Assembly (NCBI RefSeq): GCF_900543425.1
Contig: NZ_UQRQ01000004.1
Location: 133,451-197,450, forward strand
DNA length: 64,000 nucleotides
Direction: 5' to 3'
From: an uncultured Sanguibacteroides sp.
GTDB taxonomy: Bacteria; Bacteroidota; Bacteroidia; Bacteroidales; Marinifilaceae
Under the pieces are notes generated by a model, which saw nothing but the letters and a program-made list of their open reading frames with translations, searched no databases and was not told where the DNA came from. The translations under genes were made by a program, and so were the position numbers. How positions within the stretch are numbered: position 1 is the first letter of the stretch; each line of letters opens with the position of its first letter. This document shows positions 9,155-17,002 of the stretch, one piece after another.

Positions 9155-12100
9155 ATGGTAATTTCACCCATTTGACTGCATCTGCAAAAATCAATTGGTC
9201 GGGATAAGCTCCCGTGTCGAGTAACGTTATTTTTGCTTTTCCTGCCGGGCATGTATATTTGCCAAGAGATATCCAACCGCTTCCCACGTTATTGATCTCC
9301 AAAATCACTTTTTCTTCTCCCTCCCGGTGTGAGAAAATATAAGTTTGCGTGGGATTTTTTTCTTGTTCTTCCTCTTCCGGGTCTCCGATACGATGGGGTT
9401 TTATACCCAATTCTCCGCCAAATTCATTATTGTAGACGAATAGTTCGTATTTACCTTCTGTCGGCAGTTGAGTTTCCCATTCTACGCGAGTCTCTCCTGT
9501 CCCGGATTTCTTACAATAATAGCTTCTGATAATATCACCGTAAGCATTCTCATGTATATAAGGAGTCCACTTTACCGGAAATTCATAGGGGGATTGTATG
9601 GCAATCACATGCTTCTTTTTTGTTAGCTTTTGTAAAAGATTATTGGGTTCGACCAAATGAAAACCGGGATCGTTATTATCCACGATAAACTCGTTGGCCT
9701 TGGGACAGAATGTTATTGTGTTCGTATCGAAGATGCCGGTTATCACATGTGAGGAGGAGGTGATAGGGATACGGGAGAAGTTATAATTTGCCGGTATATT
9801 TTGAGAAAGATTCGTGTGTAGCCGGACTGTAATGTCTTTGGGACAATCTCCCGGAAACCAGCTCCTGATCTCTTTGCTTGTACCGGCAGGTATAACGTAT
9901 AATTCCGGCTGTACTGCATAGTACCTGGAATAGCAGTAACCGGAAATAGAGATTACCCCGTCAACTTCTCCTTTATTCCATACATTGAGGGAACGGATAT
10001 GTCCGATTTTTCCAGCCTGTTCGACATTCTCAATCTGGATATTTTTAATAAGAAAAACAGGTAGCCTGTTCTCCTTGTATAATTTGCGGGTACAGGCAAT
10101 CAAATCCAACCCGAATTGTTGTTGAAATTCTTGTCCGTATTGCTCGAACGAAACAGTTTTAAATAGATTGCGTTGAACGAAATCCCGCGTAAAAGAGTAA
10201 AATTTATCGTAGGGAATATCACAAAGTAGGCGTTTTAGCAATATATTGGCTTTTGCCTTCAATATATCGTTGAGGAAAGGAGATATTGCTGTGTCTTGTA
10301 ATGCCTTTTCTAAGCTATGTTTTTTTAAATATTCCAAGATAATCGGGTTTGTGGTTGGTTCTGTAACAAAGTCTTCCGGGTTTTGTTGTTGCCTAAAGGT
10401 TTGAAAAATCAAATTAATTCCCTGAAAATCAATAGATGATATATGAAAATTGAAGTTTTGTAGGGAGGAGAGATCGTATTCGTTTTTAAGTTGTATCCAT
10501 GGTTTTTTACGGGATGAGATTTTAATGAATAAATTTTCGGGACGGATAAAACGGGTTGTTCCGAATGCGGATTGGTAAGGAGATACATAAATAACATCTT
10601 CTTCCTGTTTGGGTTTCATGTGGATAGGACGAGCGAGCAATGCTTCTCTTTCCGGTCGAAAAATGATTTCCGGTTGTACATATTCGCTTCCTTTTTTCCA
10701 TTCCCGACTGTAGGCGCAAAAATGTACAGGTGTTTCTACCATGGCTAATTTGTCAAACTTGTATTCCCTGATTTGCTTGTACATATTCGCAATGAAATCT
10801 TGCGGAGAATCATAACCGTCGGTCATAAATTCATGTCCTTTAAAAAGATATAACTCGTAAAGGCAGGAATCGATAAGAACTGATCTCCGGGAATAATTTC
10901 CGATACAAAGGGAAAGGCTTGGAAGTTTCTTCCTGTTCGTAAAATGTACCGTGTCGTTCGAAGTGTTGCTTATTCCTTGAGACACGGGTAAACGTTCTTT
11001 TTCTCCCACGACGTCAAGACTGAAATCGATAAATGTTTCCGTTGTTGTCAATGGCGAGAGAACATTTACCGGGGGCAGACTTGTCGGATACCATAGGTTT
11101 TCCGGGGTTAATAAGGTAAATTTTTTTTGTAAAAAATGAGTTTCTTTGCCGAAACGGAAGAAAGAATGACTTCGGGTGATATCTTGCGAGGATAAATCTT
11201 TTATCTCGGGATAACTAATTTCGGGTACTATTTTTCCTTTATATTCTACTTGTATGTTTTGTTCCTGTTGGGGAGATAGCGGTAAATAAATATTGATAAC
11301 TTGATGATCTCGCCGATAGGTTAAGGAGTGGCCGTTATGTGTAAGGGAAATAATCTCCAAACCTGGATTCAGGTAAAGTATGAAAGAATCTAATGGTTTA
11401 TCCGAGGGATTCAGTATGGTCAATTGACTTTTGGCGATATAACTTTTCTCTTTTTGTTCAAAGGTGATATGATGTTTGTTAATTTGAATCTTAGGTGTTT
11501 CCTCGTATTTCGCGAAGATCTCCCGGTACAATGCCCGTTTGGATATTTCCAGGTGGATGCTGTAAAGAAAACTTCCTGCCGGAAGTATCCCCACAAGTAA
11601 TAGTATAATTCCAGCTTTTTTATATTTGATCGGATGGTGTGGGATATTTGGTATTCGCTGGAAAAATGCGGCTCCTAAAATAAACAGTCCGCATCCCCAG
11701 AGTAAGAATGTCATTCTTTGAAGAAGATAGAGATTTAGACCTGAAAAGCCGGTCCATTCTGAAAAGGCATTCGGGAGGGAGGAGGCAAAAAGATCAAAAG
11801 CTCCGTGAAAAAATTGATTTCCGTGCATGATCTCGATATAAAGAAAGGCGAGGAGAATAATAAAAGATAACGCTTGGTTATGGATAATACTTTTAAGAAA
11901 AATAGTTAATCCTGTGATAAAAATCAAAGTAGGTAATGTTAAGGTACTAAAATAAAAGATGTAGGGCCAGAGCGCAAATGGTGAATCGCTGGCGAATAAA
12001 TGGATAAATAACGCGATTCCTGTCAGAACGAAGTCTAAGCAAAATAACACGATTAATGTTCCTGATGTTTTTCCCAATAAATATTTGATATTGTTGAAAT

Positions 12101-12395
12101 CATGTACCTGAATAGAGGATAACGTGTCCAGTTTCTGTTCTCTGTATAGAAATCCTCCACTCAGCAAAACAATAATGATAACTTGTAAATAGTTTACGAT
12201 ATAGGCATTGGCGAATGGAAAGGAGGAAATTAAAGAAATTACGGACCAGCTTGGTGAACTTAAATTACTTTGTGCGGTAAGTTGTAGTCCGGCCGTAAAA
12301 ATAACGGCAATTAATACGATAAAACGAAAACTCCATTCTCTGGTTAGTGTTTTTATCTCGTAATGGACGATCGATCTGAAGGATGGGAAACTCAT
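9153..12395 (-). CDS. ABC-2-like permease / inactive M1-like / golvesin-C-like fusion protein, paralogue 1
   Basis: Protein of 1,080 residues, first of five paralogues in the window. Residues about 1-290 form 6-7 membrane helices with an ABC-2 permease flavour (FLYREQKLDTLSS followed by a LLGKTSGTL segment). After the last helix (about 262-282) comes a long extracytoplasmic part with beta-rich M1-aminopeptidase-like features (WYPTSLPPVN; later a helical QQFGLDLIACTRKLY region), but no HExxH zinc motif and no GxMEN. The last roughly 180 residues resemble the golvesin C-terminal domain: EYRSYY-type entry, EGKYELFVYN, WISLGKYTCPAGKAKI and a terminal FADAVKWV. No ATPase gene is adjacent. I infer an envelope protein that binds a ligand outside the membrane; true function is unknown. 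A short leader frame lies 14 bases upstream. Confidence 0.75.
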   Translation of the reverse strand: MSFPSFRSIVHYEIKTLTREWSFRFIVLIAVIFTAGLQLTAQSNLSSPSWSVISLISSFPFANAYIVNYLQVIIIVLLSGGFLYREQKLDTLSSIQVHDFNNIKYLLGKTSGTLIVLFCLDFVLTGIALFIHLFASDSPFALWPYIFYFSTLTLPTLIFITGLTIFLKSIIHNQALSFIILLAFLYIEIMHGNQFFHGAFDLFASSLPNAFSEWTGFSGLNLYLLQRMTFLLWGCGLFILGAAFFQRIPNIPHHPIKYKKAGIILLLVGILPAGSFLYSIHLEISKRALYREIFAKYEETPKIQINKHHITFEQKEKSYIAKSQLTILNPSDKPLDSFILYLNPGLEIISLTHNGHSLTYRRDHQVINIYLPLSPQQEQNIQVEYKGKIVPEISYPEIKDLSSQDITRSHSFFRFGKETHFLQKKFTLLTPENLWYPTSLPPVNVLSPLTTTETFIDFSLDVVGEKERLPVSQGISNTSNDTVHFTNRKKLPSLSLCIGNYSRRSVLIDSCLYELYLFKGHEFMTDGYDSPQDFIANMYKQIREYKFDKLAMVETPVHFCAYSREWKKGSEYVQPEIIFRPEREALLARPIHMKPKQEEDVIYVSPYQSAFGTTRFIRPENLFIKISSRKKPWIQLKNEYDLSSLQNFNFHISSIDFQGINLIFQTFRQQQNPEDFVTEPTTNPIILEYLKKHSLEKALQDTAISPFLNDILKAKANILLKRLLCDIPYDKFYSFTRDFVQRNLFKTVSFEQYGQEFQQQFGLDLIACTRKLYKENRLPVFLIKNIQIENVEQAGKIGHIRSLNVWNKGEVDGVISISGYCYSRYYAVQPELYVIPAGTSKEIRSWFPGDCPKDITVRLHTNLSQNIPANYNFSRIPITSSSHVITGIFDTNTITFCPKANEFIVDNNDPGFHLVEPNNLLQKLTKKKHVIAIQSPYEFPVKWTPYIHENAYGDIIRSYYCKKSGTGETRVEWETQLPTEGKYELFVYNNEFGGELGIKPHRIGDPEEEEQEKNPTQTYIFSHREGEEKVILEINNVGSGWISLGKYTCPAGKAKITLLDTGAYPDQLIFADAVKWVKLP

Positions 12396-12409
12396 GCTTA
12401 TTTTTATTT

Positions 12410-12535
12410 CTATAACAAAGTATAACGAATGACAACAGGGGTTTGGGTCGTAATTCTTACTGTCGCTTCAGCTGACAGAGATGTACGAATGCATAGGAAT
12501 ATCCCTGATATTGCATGTTTTAAAAATTTTTTCAT
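12410..12535 (-). CDS. Possible 41-residue exported leader peptide or gene remnant
   Basis: Short frame MKKFLKHAISGIFLCIRTSL... ending 14 bases before the start of paralogue 1. It has a signal-peptide-like N-terminus (two Lys, hydrophobic core, SLSAEA cleavage-like site) and an otherwise nondescript tail. A candidate promoter lies upstream. Paralogue 5 is also preceded, by 8 bases, by a small exported protein gene, so a leader gene may be a recurring arrangement. It could equally be the start of a degraded gene. No homologue recognised. Confidence 0.3.
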   Translation of the reverse strand: MKKFLKHAISGIFLCIRTSLSAEATVRITTQTPVVIRYTLL

Positions 12536-12566
12536 AAGATAGTTCTTTGTTATTAGTAAATTAATA

Positions 12567-12574
12567 CGAATATA
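12567..12574 (-). promoter_or_regulatory. Candidate promoter for leader peptide and permease fusion paralogue 1
   Basis: On the minus strand TATATTCG (one mismatch to TAnnTTTG) is preceded by TTG at 20 bases spacing, close to the Bacteroidota -33/-7 layout. It lies about 32 bases before the short leader frame. Confidence 0.4.
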
Positions 12575-12645
12575 TGTATATAATATTTATAAAGCAAGAG
12601 TAAATGATAAAATTGGACTCAGTTTAAGGTTGATTGTATTTAAGT

Positions 12646-12692
12646 ATCAAACAAATAGAGTTCGGAATTGTTCCGAACTCTATTTGTTTGAT
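12646..12692 (-). terminator. Long hairpin terminator after hflX
   Basis: A perfect 22-bp stem with a 3-base loop (TTG), beginning about 38 bases after the hflX stop on the minus strand. Such long perfect hairpins act as intrinsic terminators; no long U tract follows. Confidence 0.75.
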
Positions 12693-12729
12693 TGTCGTGT
12701 TTTATAATATCTTAATAATATATTATTTA

Positions 12730-13953
12730 TCAATTATCAATTGTAGTGTCTTGATACAGAAAGTCATTAAACGGAAAACGTGCTGAATGAATCTCTTTTG
12801 TGATTTCGTATAATTTTTCTTTTAGTTCTTCGATGTTTTCTTTGTTTTTAGCTGATATATATACGGTTTCTCCTCCTTGTTTAGCCATCCACATTTGTTT
12901 GAGATCATCAAGGTTGTAATTTTCCCGTTCGATAGGGGTCAGGTCATCTTCCTCTTTAGGGACAAACGTGAAGGCATCGATTTTGTTAAAAATCATAATG
13001 GTCGGTTTCGGATTTTCGATTAATTCTGTTAATGTTTCGTTGACAACCCGGACTTGATCTTCGAATTGAGGATGAGAGATATCTACGACATGTAAGATCA
13101 CATCGGCTTCCCGGACTTCGTCTAAGGTCGATTTGAAGGACTCAACCAGATGATGGGGCAGTTTGCGGATAAAACCGACGGTGTCGGCTAATAGAAGCGG
13201 TACGTTTTTAATGGCAATTTTTCGTACGGTCGTATCTAATGTTGCGAATAGTTTGTTTTCCGCGAATACTTCCGATTTACTTAATAAATTCATCAAAGTA
13301 GATTTACCCACATTGGTATATCCGACGAGGGCGACCCGAACCAATTTCCCCCTGTTTTTACGTTGGGTAATCATCTGTTTATCTATTTTATCGAGTTGCT
13401 CTTTTAGGCGGGAGATCTTATCCCGAATGATTCTTCGGTCTGTTTCGATTTCCGTTTCTCCGGGACCTCGTAAACCGATACCTCCCTTTTGCCGCTCCAA
13501 GTGGGTCCACATTCCCGTTAAACGAGGTAGGAGGTATTGGTATTGTGCCAGTTCGACCTGAGCTTTTGCCTCTGCGGTCCGGGCTCTTTTGGCGAATATA
13601 TCCAGGATCAGGTTGGTTCGATCGAGTACCTTTCTTCCTTTCAGTTCCCGTTCTATATTGCGAAGTTGGGTAGGGGTCAATTCGTCATCGAAGATAATCA
13701 AATCGATGTCGTTTTCTTCCACGTAATTTTTGATCTCTTCCAATTTCCCTTTACCAATAAAGGTTGCCGTTACCGGTTTGTCCAGATTTTGTGTGAAAAC
13801 TTTCACGGTTTCGGCTCCGGCCGTTTCGGCCAGGAAGGCTAATTCGTCTAAGTATTCACACATGATGTCGTAGTTGATATTTTCTGATTGTAGGGCCACA
13901 CCTACAAGAATTGCTTTTTCTGCTTGTTTTTCCGTATAAAAATAATTCCCCAT
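12730..13953 (-). CDS. hflX: GTPase HflX
   Basis: Ribosome-associated GTPase of 407 residues that splits stalled ribosomes under stress in bacteria studied. The N-terminal HflX domain (about 10-180) contains the glycine-rich linker GGIGLRGPGETEIETDRR. The G domain shows G1 GYTNVGKST (211-219), G3 DTVG (257-260) and G4 NKID (about 314-317). The C-terminus is short. The gene is separated from tonB upstream by a hairpin terminator, so it may rely on read-through or an unrecognised promoter. Confidence 0.94.
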   Translation of the reverse strand: MGNYFYTEKQAEKAILVGVALQSENINYDIMCEYLDELAFLAETAGAETVKVFTQNLDKPVTATFIGKGKLEEIKNYVEENDIDLIIFDDELTPTQLRNIERELKGRKVLDRTNLILDIFAKRARTAEAKAQVELAQYQYLLPRLTGMWTHLERQKGGIGLRGPGETEIETDRRIIRDKISRLKEQLDKIDKQMITQRKNRGKLVRVALVGYTNVGKSTLMNLLSKSEVFAENKLFATLDTTVRKIAIKNVPLLLADTVGFIRKLPHHLVESFKSTLDEVREADVILHVVDISHPQFEDQVRVVNETLTELIENPKPTIMIFNKIDAFTFVPKEEDDLTPIERENYNLDDLKQMWMAKQGGETVYISAKNKENIEELKEKLYEITKEIHSARFPFNDFLYQDTTIDN

Positions 13954-13974
13954 AAATAACGATAAATAAGGGGC

Positions 13975-14008
13975 TGACGATTACGACAGCCCCTTGTTAT
14001 AATTTAAA
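13975..14008 (-). terminator. Hairpin terminator after tonB
   Basis: Stem AAGGGGCTG paired with CAGCCCCTT (9 bp, extendable to 12 with one G-U pair) around a 10-base loop, starting just after the tonB stop on the minus strand. Confidence 0.75.
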
Positions 14009-14015
14009 ATCTTTT

Positions 14016-14708
14016 TTATTGATTCTTCAATTGGAAATTGATAGGTACAGTAAAAGAAACTTTTACAGCTGTTCCTCTCTGTTTCCCCGGTTTCCACTTG
14101 GGCATGGATTTGATAACACGGATGGCTTCCTGATCAAGAGACGAATCTACCCCGCGCATCACTTTTATGTCACCAACGGTTCCGTCCTTTCCGACCACGA
14201 ACTGAATAATGACTTTACCCTGTACTCCATTCTCCTGAGCAATCATCGGATATTTCACATGTTTGTTAATCCATTTGGTGATATCTCCTCCCGGGAAGAC
14301 CGGCATGTCTTCTACCGTTATGAAAACATCATCTTCTCCTGTTGCATCCGGGTCATACTCCCCATCGTAGTCGTAGTCTGTAGGTTCCCTGTTCTCAACG
14401 TCAGCTTCAACGTCTTCAATCTCCAGTTGTTCCTCGATGTCCGAATCATCCTCAACAATATCGATTAAGTCTGTTAATTTCGGCGCAGGTGGAGGAGGTG
14501 GAGGAGGTTTCAGCATTTGTTGTGTAACTGGGATGACCTCTTCTTCCATTGTAGGCTCTGCCACGGTCATAAATCCTTCTTCGACGGTAGTGCTTACTTT
14601 CCATTCGAAAGCGAAGAATAAGACAGCCAAGGCCACAATCAAACCGATTTCGAAGAAAACTCCTTTTCTTCTTTCCAGGTCTGCTTTCGGTGATTTCTTT
14701 ACTTCCAT
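14016..14708 (-). CDS. tonB: TonB family energy transducer
   Basis: Couples the inner-membrane proton-motive force (through ExbB/ExbD) to outer-membrane receptors. At 230 residues it has a cytoplasmic N-terminus, one membrane anchor (about 17-35), a periplasmic Pro-rich spacer (PPPPPPPAPK near 68-77), an acidic stretch of Asp/Glu (about 80-125) and the TonB C-terminal domain (about 130-230, with YPMIAQENGVQGKVIIQFVV and the closing VPINFQL). No exbB/exbD gene is adjacent. It may serve the two B12-regulated receptors in this window, though Bacteroidota have many TonB copies. A weak -7 candidate (TATCTTTA, complement of 14755-14762) lies upstream. Confidence 0.9.
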   Translation of the reverse strand: MEVKKSPKADLERRKGVFFEIGLIVALAVLFFAFEWKVSTTVEEGFMTVAEPTMEEEVIPVTQQMLKPPPPPPPAPKLTDLIDIVEDDSDIEEQLEIEDVEADVENREPTDYDYDGEYDPDATGEDDVFITVEDMPVFPGGDITKWINKHVKYPMIAQENGVQGKVIIQFVVGKDGTVGDIKVMRGVDSSLDQEAIRVIKSMPKWKPGKQRGTAVKVSFTVPINFQLKNQ

Positions 14709-14874
14709 TTTATTAGTTTAAATATGTGCTTACTATTATTCCACTTTTCGTTTGTAAAGATAAGCAATATGGAGAGAAATAACAAGTTTTTTTCGAATAA
14801 AATGTTAAATGAAAAATTAATGTCTTTTAAAATCTTGTTAATGTGTGAGTAGGAGGTTGAAATAGAATAAAATA

Positions 14875-14906
14875 AAAAGAGGCAGCTTTGTAGGACTGCC
14901 ACTTTT
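14875..14906 (-). terminator. Hairpin with U-rich tail, no obvious parent transcript
   Basis: Stem AAAAG-A-GGCAG with complementary CTGCC-A-CTTTT (10 pairs, one mismatch, 10-base loop). On the minus strand it is followed by TCTTTTTATTTT, as in an intrinsic terminator. No annotated minus-strand gene ends here, so it might end a short leftward transcript or insulate tonB. Confidence 0.45.
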
Positions 14907-15181
14907 CGGGATGTTCGTATTGTATGTAAATCACTGTATGTATCTTTTTTCTTGTAAAGGCTTTTTTTATTTTCTGCCTTTCTGTTTAAATGTTATTCAA
15001 ACGTTAATTTGATGATGTAAAAATAGAATATAAAAATGAGAAAAACAATTTTTCAAGAGACAAATGTGAATATTTTCTTAATTTTTTTGTGATCGAGGCT
15101 TAAATTAACGTTAATTATGTATTTCCGGCGCTTCAAAAGCTAAAAACAGACGTTCCGGGATAGAAATTCAAGTAAGTTTTT

Positions 15182-15189
15182 TACATTTG
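15182..15189 (+). promoter_or_regulatory. Bacteroidota -7 element abutting the phosphopantetheinyl transferase gene
   Basis: TACATTTG fits TAnnTTTG perfectly and ends only 4 bases before the ATG at 15194. Initiation would be at or very near the start codon, implying a leaderless or nearly leaderless mRNA unless translation begins at the ATG at 15218. Confidence 0.55.
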
Positions 15190-15193
15190 TATC

Positions 15194-15877
15194 ATGCTCG
15201 AGGTATTTTATATTTATATGCCTTCAACCATAAGGTATGAGGAAGTTTCAATCGGATTGAGAAAATGGGTATCTGAAGAGACTTGTCGAGAAATTGCTTT
15301 ATACAGAAGCGAGCGAGTAAAGTTATTCCGGTTGACAGGGGAGGCCTTAGTACGTTACGTGTTGAATAAGTATTGGCATATTGCTCCTTTTTCCTACCGA
15401 ATTTTAAGACAAGAAAAAGGAAAACCTTATTTGGAAGGAGTTTCGGATCTTTTTTTTAATATTTCTCATTCCGGAGATTACCTGGTATGTGCTTTTTCTG
15501 ATCGGGTTGTGGGAATCGATATAGAAAAGAGGCAAAAGGCTCGAATAGAAGTGGCTTCTCGTTTTTTCCATCCTTTGGAAATAGAGCAGTTGAAATCCGT
15601 ATCGGTAGAGAGAAAAGATCAATTGTTTTATGACTTTTGGTCGGTAAAAGAGAGTTTTTTGAAATATACGGGAACCGGCTTGACCCGTCCGTTGAATAGT
15701 TTTCAGGTTACTTTTGAAGAGCGTGGTGTTTTTTTACACGAAGGAGACAAGAAACTACCATTAGAAGTCAGGGAATGTCCGGTTGATCACCGGTATTCCT
15801 GTTTTGTATGCGGCAGGCAAAAAGAACCTCCTCATGTTCAGGAATTTTTAATTTCGGCTTTAAGTAGGGATGAGTAA
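15194..15877 (+). CDS. 4'-phosphopantetheinyl transferase, Sfp type
   Basis: Transfers phosphopantetheine from CoA to a serine on carrier proteins. At 227 residues it is Sfp-like in length. Key motifs are GIDIE (107-111, Mg-binding D109 and E111) and WSVKESFLK (149-157, with E153), plus FFNISHSGDYLVC in the middle. The start at 15194 gives MLEVFYIYM, which aligns with the family's first beta strand; starting at 15218 would remove it. A terminator overlaps its last codons. Neighbours give no hint of a dedicated carrier protein; it may be the cell's general transferase. Confidence 0.88.
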   Translation: MLEVFYIYMPSTIRYEEVSIGLRKWVSEETCREIALYRSERVKLFRLTGEALVRYVLNKYWHIAPFSYRILRQEKGKPYLEGVSDLFFNISHSGDYLVCAFSDRVVGIDIEKRQKARIEVASRFFHPLEIEQLKSVSVERKDQLFYDFWSVKESFLKYTGTGLTRPLNSFQVTFEERGVFLHEGDKKLPLEVRECPVDHRYSCFVCGRQKEPPHVQEFLISALSRDE

Positions 15878-15901
15878 AACGATCGCTACTTAAAGCCGAA
15901 A
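15852..15901. terminator. Bidirectional terminator overlapping the 3' end of the phosphopantetheinyl transferase gene
   Basis: A perfect 16-bp stem (TTTCGGCTTTAAGTAG and complement) with an 18-base loop. The left arm lies inside the last codons of the transferase gene and the stop codon sits in the loop. It serves two convergent genes, since asd ends at 15909 on the other strand. Confidence 0.8.
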
Positions 15902-15908
15902 ATGAAAA

Positions 15909-16898
15909 TTATAATAATTGATACTTATTCAGGTATTCTGCTATTTGAATGGCATTGGTCGCTGCTCCTTTGCGCAGGTTGTCGGATACGACCCACATGT
16001 TAAGGCTATTTTCCCGGGAGAAATCCCGTCGGATACGTCCCACGAAGACTTCGTCTTTTTCGTTAGCCGTAAGTGCCATCGGATAGATATTTTGTGACGG
16101 ATCGTCTTCCACGACCACTCCGGGGGTTTGAGACAGTAAATTTCGAACGTCATCTAAATCATAATCGTATTCGAATTCTATGTTGATACTCTCGGAATGT
16201 CCGCCTGTCACGGGAACCCGTACGGCAGTTGCCGTTACCTTTACGGAGTCGTCGTTTAAAATTTTACAGGTTTCATTCGTCAGTTTCATTTCCTCTTTCG
16301 TGTAACCGTTCTCTGTAAAAGAGTCGCAATGAGGCAGGCAATTGCGGTCAATGGGATGTGCATAGGTTTTTTTTACCTCTTTGCCTTCCCGTTCTCCTTC
16401 AAGTTGCATGATCCCTTTTAAGCCGCTTCCGGTAACGGACTGGTAAGTGGACACAACCATTCGTTTGATTTTGTATTTTTTGTGGAGAGGAGCTATTGCC
16501 ATGAGCATTTGTATGGTAGAACAGTTCGGGTTGGCAATAATTTTATCGTTTCGAGTTAATGTATCGGCATTGATCTCGGGAATAATTAGTTTTTTGGTCG
16601 GATCCATTCTCCAGGCCGAAGAGTTGTCTATGACGGTGATTCCCGCGGCTGCAAATTGAGGAGCCCATTCCAGGGAAGTTTCTCCTCCGGCTGAAAAAAT
16701 GGCCACTTGAGGTTTCATTTGAATGGCTTCCCGGATACCCACTACTTTATACATTCGATTTCTGAATGCGATTTCCTTACCCACGGAGCGTTCGCTGGCT
16801 ACGGGGATTAATTCGGTTACGGGGAAATTTCTTTCATCCAGAACTTGCAACATTTTTCTTCCGACAAGACCTGTCGCTCCTACTACAGCTACTTTCAT
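15909..16898 (-). CDS. asd: Aspartate-semialdehyde dehydrogenase
   Basis: Reduces aspartyl phosphate to aspartate semialdehyde with NADPH, on the path to lysine/DAP, threonine and methionine. With the start at 16898 the protein has 329 residues and begins MKVAVVGATGLVG, the Rossmann nucleotide motif. The catalytic cysteine is C126 in NPNCSTIQM; GGHSESINIEF carries the second active-site residue. An in-frame ATG at 17006 would add 36 residues of unrelated hydrophobic sequence; this is rejected because a good promoter element lies inside that extension. Confidence 0.95.
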   Translation of the reverse strand: MKVAVVGATGLVGRKMLQVLDERNFPVTELIPVASERSVGKEIAFRNRMYKVVGIREAIQMKPQVAIFSAGGETSLEWAPQFAAAGITVIDNSSAWRMDPTKKLIIPEINADTLTRNDKIIANPNCSTIQMLMAIAPLHKKYKIKRMVVSTYQSVTGSGLKGIMQLEGEREGKEVKKTYAHPIDRNCLPHCDSFTENGYTKEEMKLTNETCKILNDDSVKVTATAVRVPVTGGHSESINIEFEYDYDLDDVRNLLSQTPGVVVEDDPSQNIYPMALTANEKDEVFVGRIRRDFSRENSLNMWVVSDNLRKGAATNAIQIAEYLNKYQLL

Positions 16899-16966
16899 GT
16901 TTTTTAAATTTTGCAATCGATATATTGGGATTGCAGGGTTTATGATTAATGATATTAAAACAACGG

Positions 16967-16974
16967 CAAATATA
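16967..16974 (-). promoter_or_regulatory. Bacteroidota -7 element upstream of asd
   Basis: TATATTTG on the minus strand fits TAnnTTTG. It gives an untranslated leader of about 60 bases to the chosen asd start and argues against the upstream in-frame ATG. Confidence 0.6.
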
Positions 16975-17002
16975 TAATATTTTAATCTACAATTAATCGT
17001 TG

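Larger units (their letters stand above)
14709..15193. other. AT-rich intergenic region between tonB and the phosphopantetheinyl transferase gene
   Basis: This 485-base divergent region contains a weak tonB promoter candidate, a hairpin at 14875-14906, a 14-bp perfect palindrome AATTAACGTTAATT at 15103-15116 and the promoter element at 15182. No open reading frame with coding character and no recognisable RNA gene was seen. Confidence 0.5.
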
